Of a stretch of DNA of 64,000 bases, positions 1 to 9,036 are shown one piece after another. The stretch comes from Lysinibacillus fusiformis (GTDB lineage Bacteria; Bacillota; Bacilli; Bacillales_A; Planococcaceae). Position 1 is the stretch's first letter. Each line of letters begins with the position of its first letter. A program made the translations under genes and the position numbers. The notes under the pieces are model-generated. The model was not told the DNA's origin and ran no database searches. It saw nothing but the letters and a program-made list of their open reading frames with translations. The DNA is taken from NCBI RefSeq assembly GCF_002845985.1, contig NZ_PDFK01000001.1, positions 992,001-1,056,000 of the forward strand, in the 5' to 3' direction.

Positions 1-1
1 T

Positions 2-946
2 GGTGTTTACCTTACAAAACAGGTAGAGCATGCTGCAAACTCAGCATACGAGGAATTAGAAGGTCGACAGGTTTCTACTCAGCGAGAAGAAAAAGTAGAG
101 CCAGTACATGATAATGTATCTATTTTATTTGTCGGGGTTGATGATAGTGATAATCGTGGACAGGGTTCTGAAAACTCACGTTCCGATGCACTTATTTTAG
201 CTACGTTAAATAACAAAACACATACAATTAAAATGTTAAGTATTCCTCGTGATTCTTACGTTTATATTCCTAAGGTCGGTTATAAAGATAAAATTACTCA
301 TGCTCATGCAATGGGTGGAACACTTACTACTATCGAAACAGTAGAACAACTATTTGACATTCCAATCGACTATTATGTGCGTATGAACTTCAATGCCTTC
401 ATTGACGTTGTCGATGCACTCGGTGGTATTGAAGCAGAGGTACCTTATGCTTTACACGAATTAGATGAATTTGATAAATTCACAATCAATTTACAGCCAG
501 GCTTACAGCATTTAAACGGTAGTGAGGCTCTTGCCCTTGCAAGAACACGTAAGCAAGATAGTGATATTGAGCGTGGTAAACGTCAACAAGAAATTCTTTC
601 AGCTATTATCAAAAAAGTTGCTTCTGTTGGTTCCATCACAAAGTATGATGATGTCATTAAAGCCCTTGGTGATAACATGAAAACAGATATGACATTCACT
701 GAAATGAAATCCTTCATATCTTACTTATCAAAAGGTGCTCCACGTATCGACTCTTTAACATTGGATGGTACAGATGACATGTCTACTGGTATTTATTATT
801 ATCAGTTAAATCAGGATTCTGTAGATGAAGTGAAGGAAATCTTCAATAACCATCTTGGACGAAATGAAAGTTCATCAAGCCTAACAAGTGGCAATACTTC
901 AGGAACAGACAGTGCTGCAAGCGATGATAATTCAGCCGTTGAATAA
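2..946 (+). CDS. LytR-CpsA-Psr (LCP) family ligase, 5' truncated by window edge
   Basis: This is the C-terminal part of an LCP-family enzyme, which transfers undecaprenyl-linked glycopolymers onto peptidoglycan at the outer membrane face. The reading frame is open from the first bases of the window, so the start and any membrane anchor lie upstream. The first ATG in frame (233) is internal: the family motifs ILFVGVD and RSDALILATLN precede it, followed by SIPRDSYVYIP, with the usual arginines and aspartates that bind the lipid pyrophosphate. A later ARTRKQDSDIERGKRQQEI segment is also typical. The C-terminal tail is Ser/Asn/Asp-rich and low complexity. It is followed directly by a strong terminator. 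Its place beside tagO fits a role in attaching secondary cell-wall polymer or teichoic acid. The family call is secure; the polymer is inferred. Confidence 0.9.
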   Translation, partial: GVYLTKQVEHAANSAYEELEGRQVSTQREEKVEPVHDNVSILFVGVDDSDNRGQGSENSRSDALILATLNNKTHTIKMLSIPRDSYVYIPKVGYKDKITHAHAMGGTLTTIETVEQLFDIPIDYYVRMNFNAFIDVVDALGGIEAEVPYALHELDEFDKFTINLQPGLQHLNGSEALALARTRKQDSDIERGKRQQEILSAIIKKVASVGSITKYDDVIKALGDNMKTDMTFTEMKSFISYLSKGAPRIDSLTLDGTDDMSTGIYYYQLNQDSVDEVKEIFNNHLGRNESSSSLTSGNTSGTDSAASDDNSAVE

Positions 947-964
947 CCAGTAATGACTTTCCAA

Positions 965-1000
965 AGCCCTTAGACAAGCCATCTTGTCTAGGGGCTTTTT
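965..1000 (+). terminator. Rho-independent terminator of the LCP gene
   Basis: Two 14-nt arms, AGCCCTTAGACAAG and CTTGTCTAGGGGCT, flank a CCAT loop and are followed by a T run. It starts about 20 bp after the LCP stop codon. Confidence 0.9.
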
Positions 1001-1164
1001 ATATTACTTCCCCAAAGATTAAACTGCTCTTTTCATTTACCCTGTCATGAACTAGTTAAACAAGCCTATTTTAGCTTTCCTCCCTTTCCATTTCCTATAC
1101 ATTATAATGGTAATGTCCGTCAGTAATGTGGTTCACTCAAAGTTGCTATTTATGCTTATCAATA

Positions 1165-1740
1165 AGAAAGACATTGAGAAGCGCTCTTTTAAGCTATACA
1201 TCCAAGTAGCCAGTTTCTTTGGCAGCAAAAGTAAGCCTCACCTGCATGAACAATGTTTTTAGATCTCTTAAGGTTTTTCCATCACAATCCATGCTTTTGC
1301 TTCGCGTCCGCAAAGACACATTCAATCGTCTCTTTGCGCTTTGCATAAATTGGTTTGCTGTCATAGGAATGTCGTAAATGTTCAGCTTCCTCTAAATATA
1401 ATTCCCAAATATGGTGTTGAATGAGTTATTTTCTGTACATTGTGATGCATGGTTATATTGGCAATACGCCATATTCGTTGCGATTTCTTTCATTTTCGTA
1501 CTAAATGCTTCTTAGGTACTTATTAATCGATCGTTAACATCTCTAATCGTTCACGATGAAGTATTTTATGTAGAAGCTGATTGGTGCGAAGTAGTGGCAA
1601 TAACAAAGCGAGGGAAGCAACTCGCCCCCGCCTTTAGCATCAATCGACGGTTTTAATAAAAAAAGACTGTAGATAATCTCAATTTTTTTGAGTTTATCTA
1701 CAGTCTGAGCAATCATACAAAATGTATGATTGCTTTCGTT
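1165..1740 (-). pseudogene. Decayed IS1182-type element (transposase remnant plus left end)
   Basis: The minus strand of about 1190-1500 is a degenerate copy of the C-terminal part of the intact transposase at 40011-41360. Shared stretches include those coding for IYAKRKETIE, LRHSYD and the end around LRGLKK, with stops and indels. The upstream part of the gene is missing, but about 1555-1640 matches the GC-rich block upstream of the intact transposase (39836-39960), and 1660-1733 matches its outer double hairpin (39745-39826). The element therefore lost roughly 1 kb internally and kept both flanking parts in the same order. It is dead, and its outer end abuts the 3' end of tagO. Confidence 0.8.
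1660..1733 (-). terminator. Double hairpin terminator downstream of tagO, derived from IS end
   Basis: Read on the minus strand, AGCAATCATAC/GTATGATTGCT forms a first hairpin, and a second stem around GACTGTAGATAA is followed by a run of seven T. The same pair of hairpins forms the left end of the intact IS at 39745-39826. It would terminate tagO transcription. Confidence 0.75.
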
Positions 1741-2808
1741 TTATTTACTGAAAATCCGTACAAAGTTTAATAATGGTCTATAGTTTTTACCTGCTAGCCC
1801 AATGACCTCAACAAAGATTTCAATGGCTGTTAAAATAACAGCTACAAGTAAAATAGCTCCCCATAATTTTGCCATAGAGAAGATGATCGCTGCTAATCCA
1901 AACATCATCGCGATGCCATAAATAATTAATACAGTTTGACGATGTGTAAAGCCCATATCCAGTAAACGGTGGTGTAAGTGAGATTTATCTGGATCAGACC
2001 ATTTCTTCTTCATGCGTACACGACGAACAATCGCAAAGAATGTATCAGAAATCGGTACACCAAGAATAATAATTGGGATGATTAAAGCTACGAATGCAAC
2101 ATTTTTAAAACCAAGTAATGCCAACACGGAAATCATAAATCCGAGGAACAATGCCCCTGTATCACCCATAAAAATTTTCGCTGGGTGGAAATTATAAAAT
2201 AAGAAACCAAGTGAAGCTACAGCTAAAATGGCTGCTAGCGCTAAAACAAACATATTGCTCATAATAAACGCCATGATTGCTAATGTAATGAGTGCAATTG
2301 TAGAAACACCTGCTGCTAGGCCATCTAAGCCATCAATTAAATTAATAGCATTTGTAACCCCAACAATCCAAATAATTGTTAATGGGATACTTAGTAAACC
2401 AAAGTCTAATGTACCTAAGAATGGTAAGTTAACCATTTCAATTTGAATTCCACCTACAAAAACAACAATTAGTGCGGCACCTAGCTGACCAATCATCTTT
2501 GCCTTGGCAGAAATCTCACGCATATCGTCAATAACACCAGTGGCAACGATAATACAAGCACCTATAATGATTGCTAACAAAGATTCGGGACTACCATGTT
2601 TAGTATGGATTAAAAATGAATATAAAATCGTCACACCAATTATAAACGCAAGGAAAATGGCTAAGCCGCCAAGTCTTGGCATAATTCGAGCATGTACTTT
2701 TCGGTAGTTTGGTGCATCAACAGCACCTATTCTAAACGCTAAACGTTTCACTAATGGAGTTAACAAAATGGATGCAACGAACGCTGCTATTAAAGACACG
2801 TAAAGCAT
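1741..2808 (-). CDS. tagO: Undecaprenyl-phosphate N-acetylglucosaminyl-1-phosphate transferase
   Basis: TagO/WecA-type polyprenyl-phosphate sugar-1-phosphate transferase of the MraY superfamily. It transfers GlcNAc-1-P from UDP-GlcNAc to undecaprenyl phosphate and so begins synthesis of teichoic acids or secondary cell-wall polymer. About eleven hydrophobic segments are visible. Diagnostic motifs are GVIDDMREIS (the DD magnesium site), NAINLIDGLDGLA, FNFHPAKIFMGDTGALFLGF and the cytoplasmic HLHHRLLDMG histidine motif. I place the start at the ATG at 2808 (355 residues), because the AGGAGGAGA ribosome site lies just upstream. The longer frame from a TTG at 2823 would put that ribosome site inside the coding region. 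It lies divergently from secA2. Function is secure by family; the exact polymer is inferred from the SLH and CsaB context. Confidence 0.93.
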   Translation of the reverse strand: MLYVSLIAAFVASILLTPLVKRLAFRIGAVDAPNYRKVHARIMPRLGGLAIFLAFIIGVTILYSFLIHTKHGSPESLLAIIIGACIIVATGVIDDMREISAKAKMIGQLGAALIVVFVGGIQIEMVNLPFLGTLDFGLLSIPLTIIWIVGVTNAINLIDGLDGLAAGVSTIALITLAIMAFIMSNMFVLALAAILAVASLGFLFYNFHPAKIFMGDTGALFLGFMISVLALLGFKNVAFVALIIPIIILGVPISDTFFAIVRRVRMKKKWSDPDKSHLHHRLLDMGFTHRQTVLIIYGIAMMFGLAAIIFSMAKLWGAILLVAVILTAIEIFVEVIGLAGKNYRPLLNFVRIFSK

Positions 2809-2994
2809 GTCTCTCCTCCTCAAATAAATAATCTACATTGAAATCCAAATTGATTATAGCATGAACAAGCATTGAAATATACTTTTTCTAAACATTTTCC
2901 ACGATTTCACAAATATTTTGTACATTTTAGCATTCATAGATTCCTATACAGTCAATTGTAGTCACCATTCGCAAAATTTGATAAAATAATGAAG

Positions 2995-3011
2995 TGTCTA
3001 GCATGTAGACA
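2995..3011. promoter_or_regulatory. 17-bp palindrome just upstream of the secA2 ribosome site
   Basis: TGTCTA, five bases, then TAGACA lie between the probable promoter region (AT-rich, GATAAAAT around 2980) and the AAAGGAG site of secA2. It could be a small operator or a leader hairpin. No protein can be assigned. Confidence 0.3.
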
Positions 3012-3033
3012 ACTTTAAAGGAGCGTATATTTC

Positions 3034-5397
3034 ATGTTCTCAATTTTCAAAAGTAACAAAGAGCAAACTAGTGCTCGTCAATTAAAGCGCTACTATAAAA
3101 TAGTAGATCAAATTAATAATCTTGAAGAAACGTATGTTAACAAGTCAGATGCTGAATTAAGAGAAATGACTTTTATTTTCAAAAATCAATTAGAACAAGG
3201 TGAGCCTATTACATCAATCATCCCGGACGCCTTTGCAGTTGTACGCGAAGCCTCAAAGCGTGTATTAGGTATGCGTCATTTTGATGTACAGCTTATCGGT
3301 GGTCTTGTATTGACTGAAGGCAATATCGCTGAAATGCCTACAGGTGAAGGTAAAACACTCGTTGCTTCCCTTCCCTCTTATGTACGAGCATTAGAAGGTA
3401 AAGGCGTTCACGTTATCACAGTAAATGATTACCTTGCAAAACGAGACTATGAGTTAGTTGGTCAAATCCATCGGTTCCTTGGCTTAACTGTTGGTTTAAA
3501 TGTACCGATGATGGAGCAAGATGAAAAAAAATTAGCTTACAACGCAGATATTACATACGGTGTTGGAACTGAATTCGGTTTCGATTACTTACGTGATAAT
3601 ATGGCCCATAGCTTAGCAGATAAGGTTCAACGACCATATCACTTTGCCATTATTGATGAAGTAGATAGTGTCCTGATTGATGAGGCCAAAACACCTCTCA
3701 TTATCGCAGGTAAAATGGCATCGAATAACGAATTACATCAAATTGCTGCCATGCTAGCCAAGCGTTTCAAAGTCGAGGAAGATTATGATTTTGATGAAGA
3801 AACAAAAGCTACTTCCTTAACAGACAAAGGTATTGAAAAGGTTGAGGCTGCCTTCAATATTGATAATCTGTATGATTTAGAACATCAAACACTTTTCCAT
3901 TATGTGATTCAAGCAGTTCGTGCACACGTCATGTTTAAACGTGATGTAGATTACATCGTTAAAAACGACAAAATTGAGCTTGTTGATATGTTTACTGGCC
4001 GTATTTTAGAAGGTCGCTCACTCTCTGATGGCTTACATCAAGCAATTGAAGCCAAAGAGGGCGTTACCATCACGGATGAAAATAAATCAATGGCGCAAAT
4101 TACAATTCAAAACTATTTCCGTATGTATCCGAGACTTTCTGGGATGACGGGTACAGCGAAAACACAGGAAAAGGAAATTCGAGAAGTGTACGGTATGGAA
4201 GTTGTGCAAATTCCAACCAACCGTCCACGTCAACGTGTCGATCAGCCTGATATTATTTTTAGCACCCAAGAGGCAAAATATAAATATGTTGCAGCTGAGA
4301 CTAAAAAACGTCATGAAAAAGGTCAACCAATTCTCATTGGTACAACATCAATCTTACAGTCCGAAACGGTTGCTGATTATCTAAAAAAAGAAAAATTAAC
4401 TTTCCAATTACTCAATGCAAAAACCGTAGAGCAAGAAGTAGAGCTTATTTCACAAGCAGGTCAAAAAGGTCGTATTACTGTAGCAACAAATATGGCTGGT
4501 CGTGGTACAGATATCGTGCTAGGGGAAGAAGTGCATGATCTTGGTGGTTTATATGTAATGGGTACAGAAAAGCATGAAAGTCGACGTGTAGATAATCAGT
4601 TACGTGGTCGTTCAGGTCGTCAAGGAGACATAGGCGAAAGCCGCTTCATTCTCTCTATTGAAGATGATATGTTCCGTCGTTACGCAAAAGAAGAAGTTGA
4701 AAAATTCTCTGCAAAAATGGTCACAGATGAAAATGGCATTATTCAAAACAAAGAGGTGCAGGAGCTTATAGATCGTACGCAGCGCATTGTGGAAGGTTCT
4801 CAATACGGCATGCGTGAATACAACTTAAAACTAGATGATGTTATTAATGATCAACGCACGGTTCTTTATGGATTACGTGACAAAATTTTAGCTGGTGAAG
4901 ACTTAATGGGCGAGCTGAAAAAAATGCTACGTGAAACAGTTGATTTTGCTGTTCGTGATGCTGCACCAGAAGATGTTTCTTCTATCGAATGGGATTATGA
5001 TCGTATGGAGCAAACATTAAACTCACTATTCATTACGCCTGTTACAATCGATCGTGAGGTCGGAAGAATTAAACAGATACTAGCAGATATCGAACCATCT
5101 GAACTAGAACTACTTAATAAAATCGAAAAATTCTCTGAAAATGAGCAAATACTTCAAGCTATCCCTCAAGTTATGCTTAGCTACATCGATAGTGGCTGGG
5201 TAAGACATTTGGAAGCCATGGCGCATTTAAAAGAAGGAATAGGCTTACGTCATTATCAACAAGAAGATCCGATGCGAATTTATCAACGTGAAGGACTGGA
5301 ATTGTTCGGTAAAAATTTCCAAGAACTACGTCGTTCAATCATTATAGAAATTACAAGCTTCATGAAAACAATTGAAGCACAGCAGGAGGAACAATAA
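3034..5397 (+). CDS. secA2: Accessory Sec translocase ATPase SecA2
   Basis: SecA-type motor ATPase of 787 residues, shorter than housekeeping SecA (about 840) and without its C-terminal zinc-binding tail; it ends in KTIEAQQEEQ. Walker A is MPTGEGKT at about residues 101-108, Walker B is IIDEVDSVLIDEA, and motif GMTGTAKT, ATNMAGRGTDIVLG and QLRGRSGRQGD are all present, so the motor looks active. It belongs to the SecA2 type found in S-layer Bacillaceae such as B. anthracis, where SecA2 with SlaP exports S-layer proteins. The ATG is preceded by AAAGGAG. Its stop overlaps the slaP start by one base (TAATG), so the two are translationally coupled. Cargo is likely SlpC and other SLH proteins; that is inference from context. 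Confidence 0.93.
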   Translation: MFSIFKSNKEQTSARQLKRYYKIVDQINNLEETYVNKSDAELREMTFIFKNQLEQGEPITSIIPDAFAVVREASKRVLGMRHFDVQLIGGLVLTEGNIAEMPTGEGKTLVASLPSYVRALEGKGVHVITVNDYLAKRDYELVGQIHRFLGLTVGLNVPMMEQDEKKLAYNADITYGVGTEFGFDYLRDNMAHSLADKVQRPYHFAIIDEVDSVLIDEAKTPLIIAGKMASNNELHQIAAMLAKRFKVEEDYDFDEETKATSLTDKGIEKVEAAFNIDNLYDLEHQTLFHYVIQAVRAHVMFKRDVDYIVKNDKIELVDMFTGRILEGRSLSDGLHQAIEAKEGVTITDENKSMAQITIQNYFRMYPRLSGMTGTAKTQEKEIREVYGMEVVQIPTNRPRQRVDQPDIIFSTQEAKYKYVAAETKKRHEKGQPILIGTTSILQSETVADYLKKEKLTFQLLNAKTVEQEVELISQAGQKGRITVATNMAGRGTDIVLGEEVHDLGGLYVMGTEKHESRRVDNQLRGRSGRQGDIGESRFILSIEDDMFRRYAKEEVEKFSAKMVTDENGIIQNKEVQELIDRTQRIVEGSQYGMREYNLKLDDVINDQRTVLYGLRDKILAGEDLMGELKKMLRETVDFAVRDAAPEDVSSIEWDYDRMEQTLNSLFITPVTIDREVGRIKQILADIEPSELELLNKIEKFSENEQILQAIPQVMLSYIDSGWVRHLEAMAHLKEGIGLRHYQQEDPMRIYQREGLELFGKNFQELRRSIIIEITSFMKTIEAQQEEQ

Positions 5398-6293
5398 TGG
5401 GCTTATTTTCATTCTTTAAAAAATCAGATAAAATCGTTCAAGAAAACACAATTGACTCAAAAGACTTGCTAGGTACTGTTTCTACAAATAAAGGTGAAAA
5501 CCGTGATGTTGAAACAAAGCTTTCTTTCCATCCAGAATGGGACGTACCTCAGGAGCAAAAATATATCTTTAACTTCCTTGCTAATGAGCTAGAACCATTG
5601 AAACCAAATCAATTATCTCTATCTTCTATTAGTATTGAAGAAGGTCGTGGTGGAAAATGGTTAGTACGTGCATTTTTCCGTTCATCTTTACCACAAGCGA
5701 TTGAGCTAGGTGAAATCGAACTATTCATTATGGATAAAAATGATGAGCTTGTAGCATCTAAAAAATTCGATTTTAAAGCACTTGGCACAATTCCAGCAGA
5801 AAGTGCTCGTCCATGGGTATTCGAATTTGACAAGTCTACCATCAAAGTTGATGAGGTTCCTGAAGAAGGCTGGAAAATTGCCTTTAACCTTGTTTCCCTT
5901 CGCGGACACCAATTAGAGCTTGATCCATCTTGGGAAAAGCAATTACCAGCAGCTCAAAAAGAGGAGCTTGAAAAAATCGTTAAAACATTACCAGAGCTAG
6001 GCGAAACAGAGGTAAACTTCACAGGTTTACAGGCAAAGCTAGCTGAAAATGGTAATTTAAATGTATCGATCTTTATCCGCAATGGCCACAATAAAGCAAT
6101 TAATCTTGAACAATTGCCATTAGAAATTATTGATGCAACAGGCAAACAAATTGCCAAAGGTTCATTTAAAATGGACCCAATCTTAACTGTGCAACCAAAC
6201 TCAACTAAGCCTTGGACATTTGTTTTCCCAGCAGAGCTTGTTGATGCAAATGATGCTGATCTCTCCCGTTGGACAGCGCGTGTTACACAATAA
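5397..6293 (+). CDS. slaP: Accessory Sec system S-layer assembly protein SlaP
   Basis: 298 residues, no signal peptide, starting with a hydrophilic segment GLFSFFKKSDK. After about residue 45 there are two related SLAP-type units of roughly 115 residues. Each begins with L-x-P-(E/S)-W and a charged helix, continues into beta-rich sequence, and ends with a proline-rich PWxFxFxxxxL/V element (PWVFEFDKST and PWTFVFPAELV). In B. anthracis the homologous gene is next to secA2 and supports S-layer export. Here the start overlaps the secA2 stop, with GCAGGAGGA as ribosome site, and the transcript ends in a strong terminator. Name and role come from family and synteny; the molecular mechanism is not visible in the sequence. 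Confidence 0.88.
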   Translation: MGLFSFFKKSDKIVQENTIDSKDLLGTVSTNKGENRDVETKLSFHPEWDVPQEQKYIFNFLANELEPLKPNQLSLSSISIEEGRGGKWLVRAFFRSSLPQAIELGEIELFIMDKNDELVASKKFDFKALGTIPAESARPWVFEFDKSTIKVDEVPEEGWKIAFNLVSLRGHQLELDPSWEKQLPAAQKEELEKIVKTLPELGETEVNFTGLQAKLAENGNLNVSIFIRNGHNKAINLEQLPLEIIDATGKQIAKGSFKMDPILTVQPNSTKPWTFVFPAELVDANDADLSRWTARVTQ

Positions 6294-6296
6294 CAT

Positions 6297-6333
6297 CAAA
6301 ACCCCCTTCTTTCGTTAAGAAGGGGGTTTGTTT
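6297..6333 (+). terminator. Terminator after slaP
   Basis: AAAACCCCCTTCTT, short loop, AAGAAGGGGGTTT, then a T-rich stretch. It is symmetrical enough to act in both directions. Confidence 0.9.
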
Positions 6334-6343
6334 ATGTCATATA

Positions 6344-6376
6344 AAAAGTGATTTCTGCGTAAGCAAAAATCACTCC
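6344..6376 (-). terminator. Terminator of the LysM-NlpC/P60 gene
   Basis: On the minus strand AGTGATTTTTGC pairs with GCAGAAATCACT across a TTAC loop and is followed by TTTTT. Confidence 0.8.
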
Positions 6377-6380
6377 TTTT

Positions 6381-7274
6381 TTATTTCACACTATCAAAAC
6401 GTTTATAAGCTACTAGTTTAGAAGACCAGTAAGTGTAAGTAACATCTGAAATTTCTACGCCATCTGTGCCCGCGTGGATGAATTTATTATCCCCAATATA
6501 AATGCCCATATGAGAAATACCTTCTTTATATGTATTTTCAAAGAAAACTAGATCTCCTGGTACTGGGTTTTCCACAAGTGTTGTGTTGCCATTAAAATAC
6601 CCCTCACTACTTGTTCTTCCTATTTTTAATCCGCCTTGATTAAAGGCATAGAAAATAAATCCACTGCAGTCAAGACCCACTGGCGTATTACCACCGTATA
6701 GGTAGGGTGTCCCAACCAATGTATTTGCCACTTCAACTGTTTTTTTATAAATAGCTTGTCCATTTGCTGTAGGATCTTTATCTGTCACTTTGGATGGTGT
6801 GCCCGTATCTGAAGTCACATTATTATGTATAGATTCACCCCCGGGTTTCACGGCTCCTGAAGAAATCTTTAGTACTTGTCCAATGTAAATTATGTCTTTC
6901 TCAAGCTTGTTCCATTCCTGTATATCTTTAATTGACACATTATATTGCTTTGCAATTTTTGATAATGTGTCACCTTTCGCCACTGTATGAGAGCCAGCAG
7001 TAGGTTTGACAGATGTTGATGGGGTTGAAGGTTTTGTCCCCTCACTCGTTGTTTGCTTTTGAATTTCAAGCTTTTGAGCTACAACAATCGTATCTTTCGA
7101 TAGATTATTCCACTTCATAATATCCTCAATCGTAACTTGATGATGTTGCGCGATTTTGGATAAAGTATCGCCTTTTTGTACGGTGTAAGTTGCTGCTTCT
7201 GCTGTTTGTAGTGCTAAAAATGAAGTTGCGATAGTACTTAAAACAAGAATTCTCCATTTTTTTGTCTTTTGCAT
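6381..7274 (-). CDS. Secreted LysM-NlpC/P60 peptidoglycan endopeptidase
   Basis: 297 residues with an N-terminal signal peptide (basic KTKKWR, hydrophobic core, cleavage near QTAEAA). Two LysM repeats follow, YTVQKGDTLSKIAQ at about residue 30 and HTVAKGDTLSKIAK at about residue 96, each ending in a K-I-Q/S-type strand; these bind glycan. A Ser/Thr/Pro/Gly linker leads to a C-terminal NlpC/P60 papain-like domain with catalytic Cys in GLDCSGF, His in SHMGIYIG and a third residue in KFIHAG. It would cut D-Glu-meso-DAP or equivalent stem-peptide bonds, like LytE/LytF of B. subtilis. GGAGG precedes the ATG. It is monocistronic, between convergent slaP and divergent brnQ. Which LytE/CwlS paralogue it matches cannot be decided here. 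Confidence 0.92.
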   Translation of the reverse strand: MQKTKKWRILVLSTIATSFLALQTAEAATYTVQKGDTLSKIAQHHQVTIEDIMKWNNLSKDTIVVAQKLEIQKQTTSEGTKPSTPSTSVKPTAGSHTVAKGDTLSKIAKQYNVSIKDIQEWNKLEKDIIYIGQVLKISSGAVKPGGESIHNNVTSDTGTPSKVTDKDPTANGQAIYKKTVEVANTLVGTPYLYGGNTPVGLDCSGFIFYAFNQGGLKIGRTSSEGYFNGNTTLVENPVPGDLVFFENTYKEGISHMGIYIGDNKFIHAGTDGVEISDVTYTYWSSKLVAYKRFDSVK

Positions 7275-7430
7275 ACCAAATTGCCTCCGTTCGTGCTAGA
7301 ATATTTCCTTGTGTGTCTATCATACTAGATAACTGCTTCATGAAAAATCGGAAATACTGACTATTTTTCAAACATTTTAGTAATCCTATAGAATACGACA
7401 AAATCCGACTATATTGCAATAATATATTCA

Positions 7431-7459
7431 TTGCCAGATTCTTGTTCCTATGATAACAT
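7431..7459 (+). promoter_or_regulatory. Probable sigma-A promoter of brnQ
   Basis: TTGCCA at 7431-7436 and TAACAT at 7454-7459 are separated by 17 bp, giving a start site near 7466, in front of brnQ. The hexamers are imperfect. Confidence 0.45.
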
Positions 7460-7475
7460 ACACTTCTGTATTTAA

Positions 7476-7490
7476 AATTTTTAGAAAGTT
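7476..7490 (+). promoter_or_regulatory. Candidate CodY box in the brnQ leader
   Basis: AATTTTTAGAAAGTT differs from the CodY consensus AATTTTCWGAAAATT at two of 15 positions. It lies about 10 bp after the predicted transcription start and 18 bp before the ribosome site, a position suited to repression when branched-chain amino acids are plentiful. Confidence 0.5.
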
Positions 7491-7524
7491 TTATCTTTTC
7501 AATCTTAAAGGAGTTTTTATACTT

Positions 7525-8856
7525 ATGAAAAACATCTTGCATTTCATCAAAGGAAATTTAGCAGTAGGATTGCTATTATTTGCCTTATTCTTGGGTGCTG
7601 GGAATATTATTTTTCCACCGTTATTAGGTCAACAAGCAGGTGAAAATATCACAGTTGCTATGATCGGTTTCTTAATAACAGGTGTCGGTTTACCACTATT
7701 AGCTATCGTTGCTGTCGCCAAAGCAGGAGGCGATTTACAGCTGCTTGCCAATCGTGTTAGCCCTGCTTTTGGCGTAATCTTTACATCCATTGTTTATTTA
7801 GCCATTGGACCGTTCTTCGCTGTACCGCGAACTGGATCTGTGTCCTATGAAATAGGGATTGCACCGTTCCTTCCTGAAGCGATGAAGGGACATTGGGCGC
7901 CGCTTTTAATCACATCTATTTTATTTTTCGCCCTAATTCTTTATCTCTCTATTAACCCTTCGAAGCTTGTCGATCGAGTAGGAAAAATCTTAACACCTGC
8001 CCTGCTTCTAGTTATTTTATTGCTCGCTGTCAAAAGCTTTATCTCTCCAATGGGAGAACCAGGGGAAGCAGCAGGAAAATATATTAGCTCTCCTTTTGCT
8101 GAAGGCTTTGTACAAGGGTACTTAACAATGGATGTTCTAAGTGCACTTGTTTTCGGTATCGTTATTTTACAAGCTTTACGTGATATGGGCATGACAGATA
8201 AGAAAAAGCAAATCAATACGACGATTTTTGCCGGTGTGGTTGCGGCTATAGGTTTATCTTTCGTTTATATCTCACTCGGTCATATTGGGAATACAAGTAT
8301 TACTGCAATTGGTGCCTCTGCCAATGGCGGAGATATTATTGCAAAATCAGCGGAAGTGCTTTTTGGTAGTCTTGGAAGTATTATTTTGTCTGCTACTATT
8401 TTACTAGCTTGTATATCAACGGCTGTCGGTTTATTAACTGCTAATGCCCAATATTTCCACAAGCTCTTCCCAAAAATCTCGTACAAGACATTTTTGATTG
8501 TCTTCACTATTATTAGTGCAGCTATTACAAATGTTGGTCTTTCAACAATTATTAGTGCATCTTTACCTGTACTGTTAATCATTTATCCACTGGCGATGGT
8601 ATTGATGGTATTATCATTAGCGGACCATTTCTTTAAAGGTGGACAAATTGTTTATATTTTAGCGCTCATTCCAACTTTCCTTGTTAGCCTTTACGGTGGC
8701 TTAAAAGAAATGAAGGTAGAAATCGCGCCGTATGAAAACATGCTAAAAGCATTGCCTCTGTATGAGCAAAATTTAGGATGGCTTTTACCAGCCATAGTTG
8801 GCGCATTTATTGGCATTATGATTCATAAGCTAACTAATAACGCCTCAGCGAAATAA
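7525..8856 (+). CDS. brnQ: Branched-chain amino acid transporter BrnQ (LIVCS family)
   Basis: 443-residue polytopic membrane protein with about twelve hydrophobic segments. The N-terminal signature GNLAVGLLLFALFLGAGNIIFPP is diagnostic for the LIVCS family of sodium-coupled leucine/isoleucine/valine importers, and TGVGLPLLAIVAVAKAGGDLQLLANRVSP and AVPRTGSVSYEIGI follow as expected. The start is the ATG at 7525, preceded by AAAGGAG; the open frame extends 25 codons further upstream to 7450, but that part lies over the promoter. It stands alone with its own promoter and terminator. A near-consensus CodY box in its leader fits the known regulation of such genes in Bacillus. Confidence 0.94.
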   Translation: MKNILHFIKGNLAVGLLLFALFLGAGNIIFPPLLGQQAGENITVAMIGFLITGVGLPLLAIVAVAKAGGDLQLLANRVSPAFGVIFTSIVYLAIGPFFAVPRTGSVSYEIGIAPFLPEAMKGHWAPLLITSILFFALILYLSINPSKLVDRVGKILTPALLLVILLLAVKSFISPMGEPGEAAGKYISSPFAEGFVQGYLTMDVLSALVFGIVILQALRDMGMTDKKKQINTTIFAGVVAAIGLSFVYISLGHIGNTSITAIGASANGGDIIAKSAEVLFGSLGSIILSATILLACISTAVGLLTANAQYFHKLFPKISYKTFLIVFTIISAAITNVGLSTIISASLPVLLIIYPLAMVLMVLSLADHFFKGGQIVYILALIPTFLVSLYGGLKEMKVEIAPYENMLKALPLYEQNLGWLLPAIVGAFIGIMIHKLTNNASAK

Positions 8857-8863
8857 TTTATTG

Positions 8864-8900
8864 GAATCTGCTTGTTGTTCATAACAAGCAGATTCTTTTA
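8864..8900 (+). terminator. Terminator of brnQ
   Basis: GAATCTGCTTGTT, loop GTTCAT, AACAAGCAGATTC, then TTTTA. Confidence 0.9.
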
Positions 8901-9036
8901 TCTTATTTAATCCCCCCACAATTCCTACAGCTCATGTATAATAAAAATAGAGACTCAATTGTAAAATGTATCCATCCATTAAACGCCTAATGAGCATGGT
9001 GCATTCCTTTTTCGAGTTCTAGAAAAGAGGTGTCCA

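Noticed and set aside
7126..7542. 138-codon minus-strand frame between the LysM hydrolase and brnQ
   Set aside because: It overlaps the signal peptide of the LysM gene in another frame and the brnQ promoter, and shows no family features.
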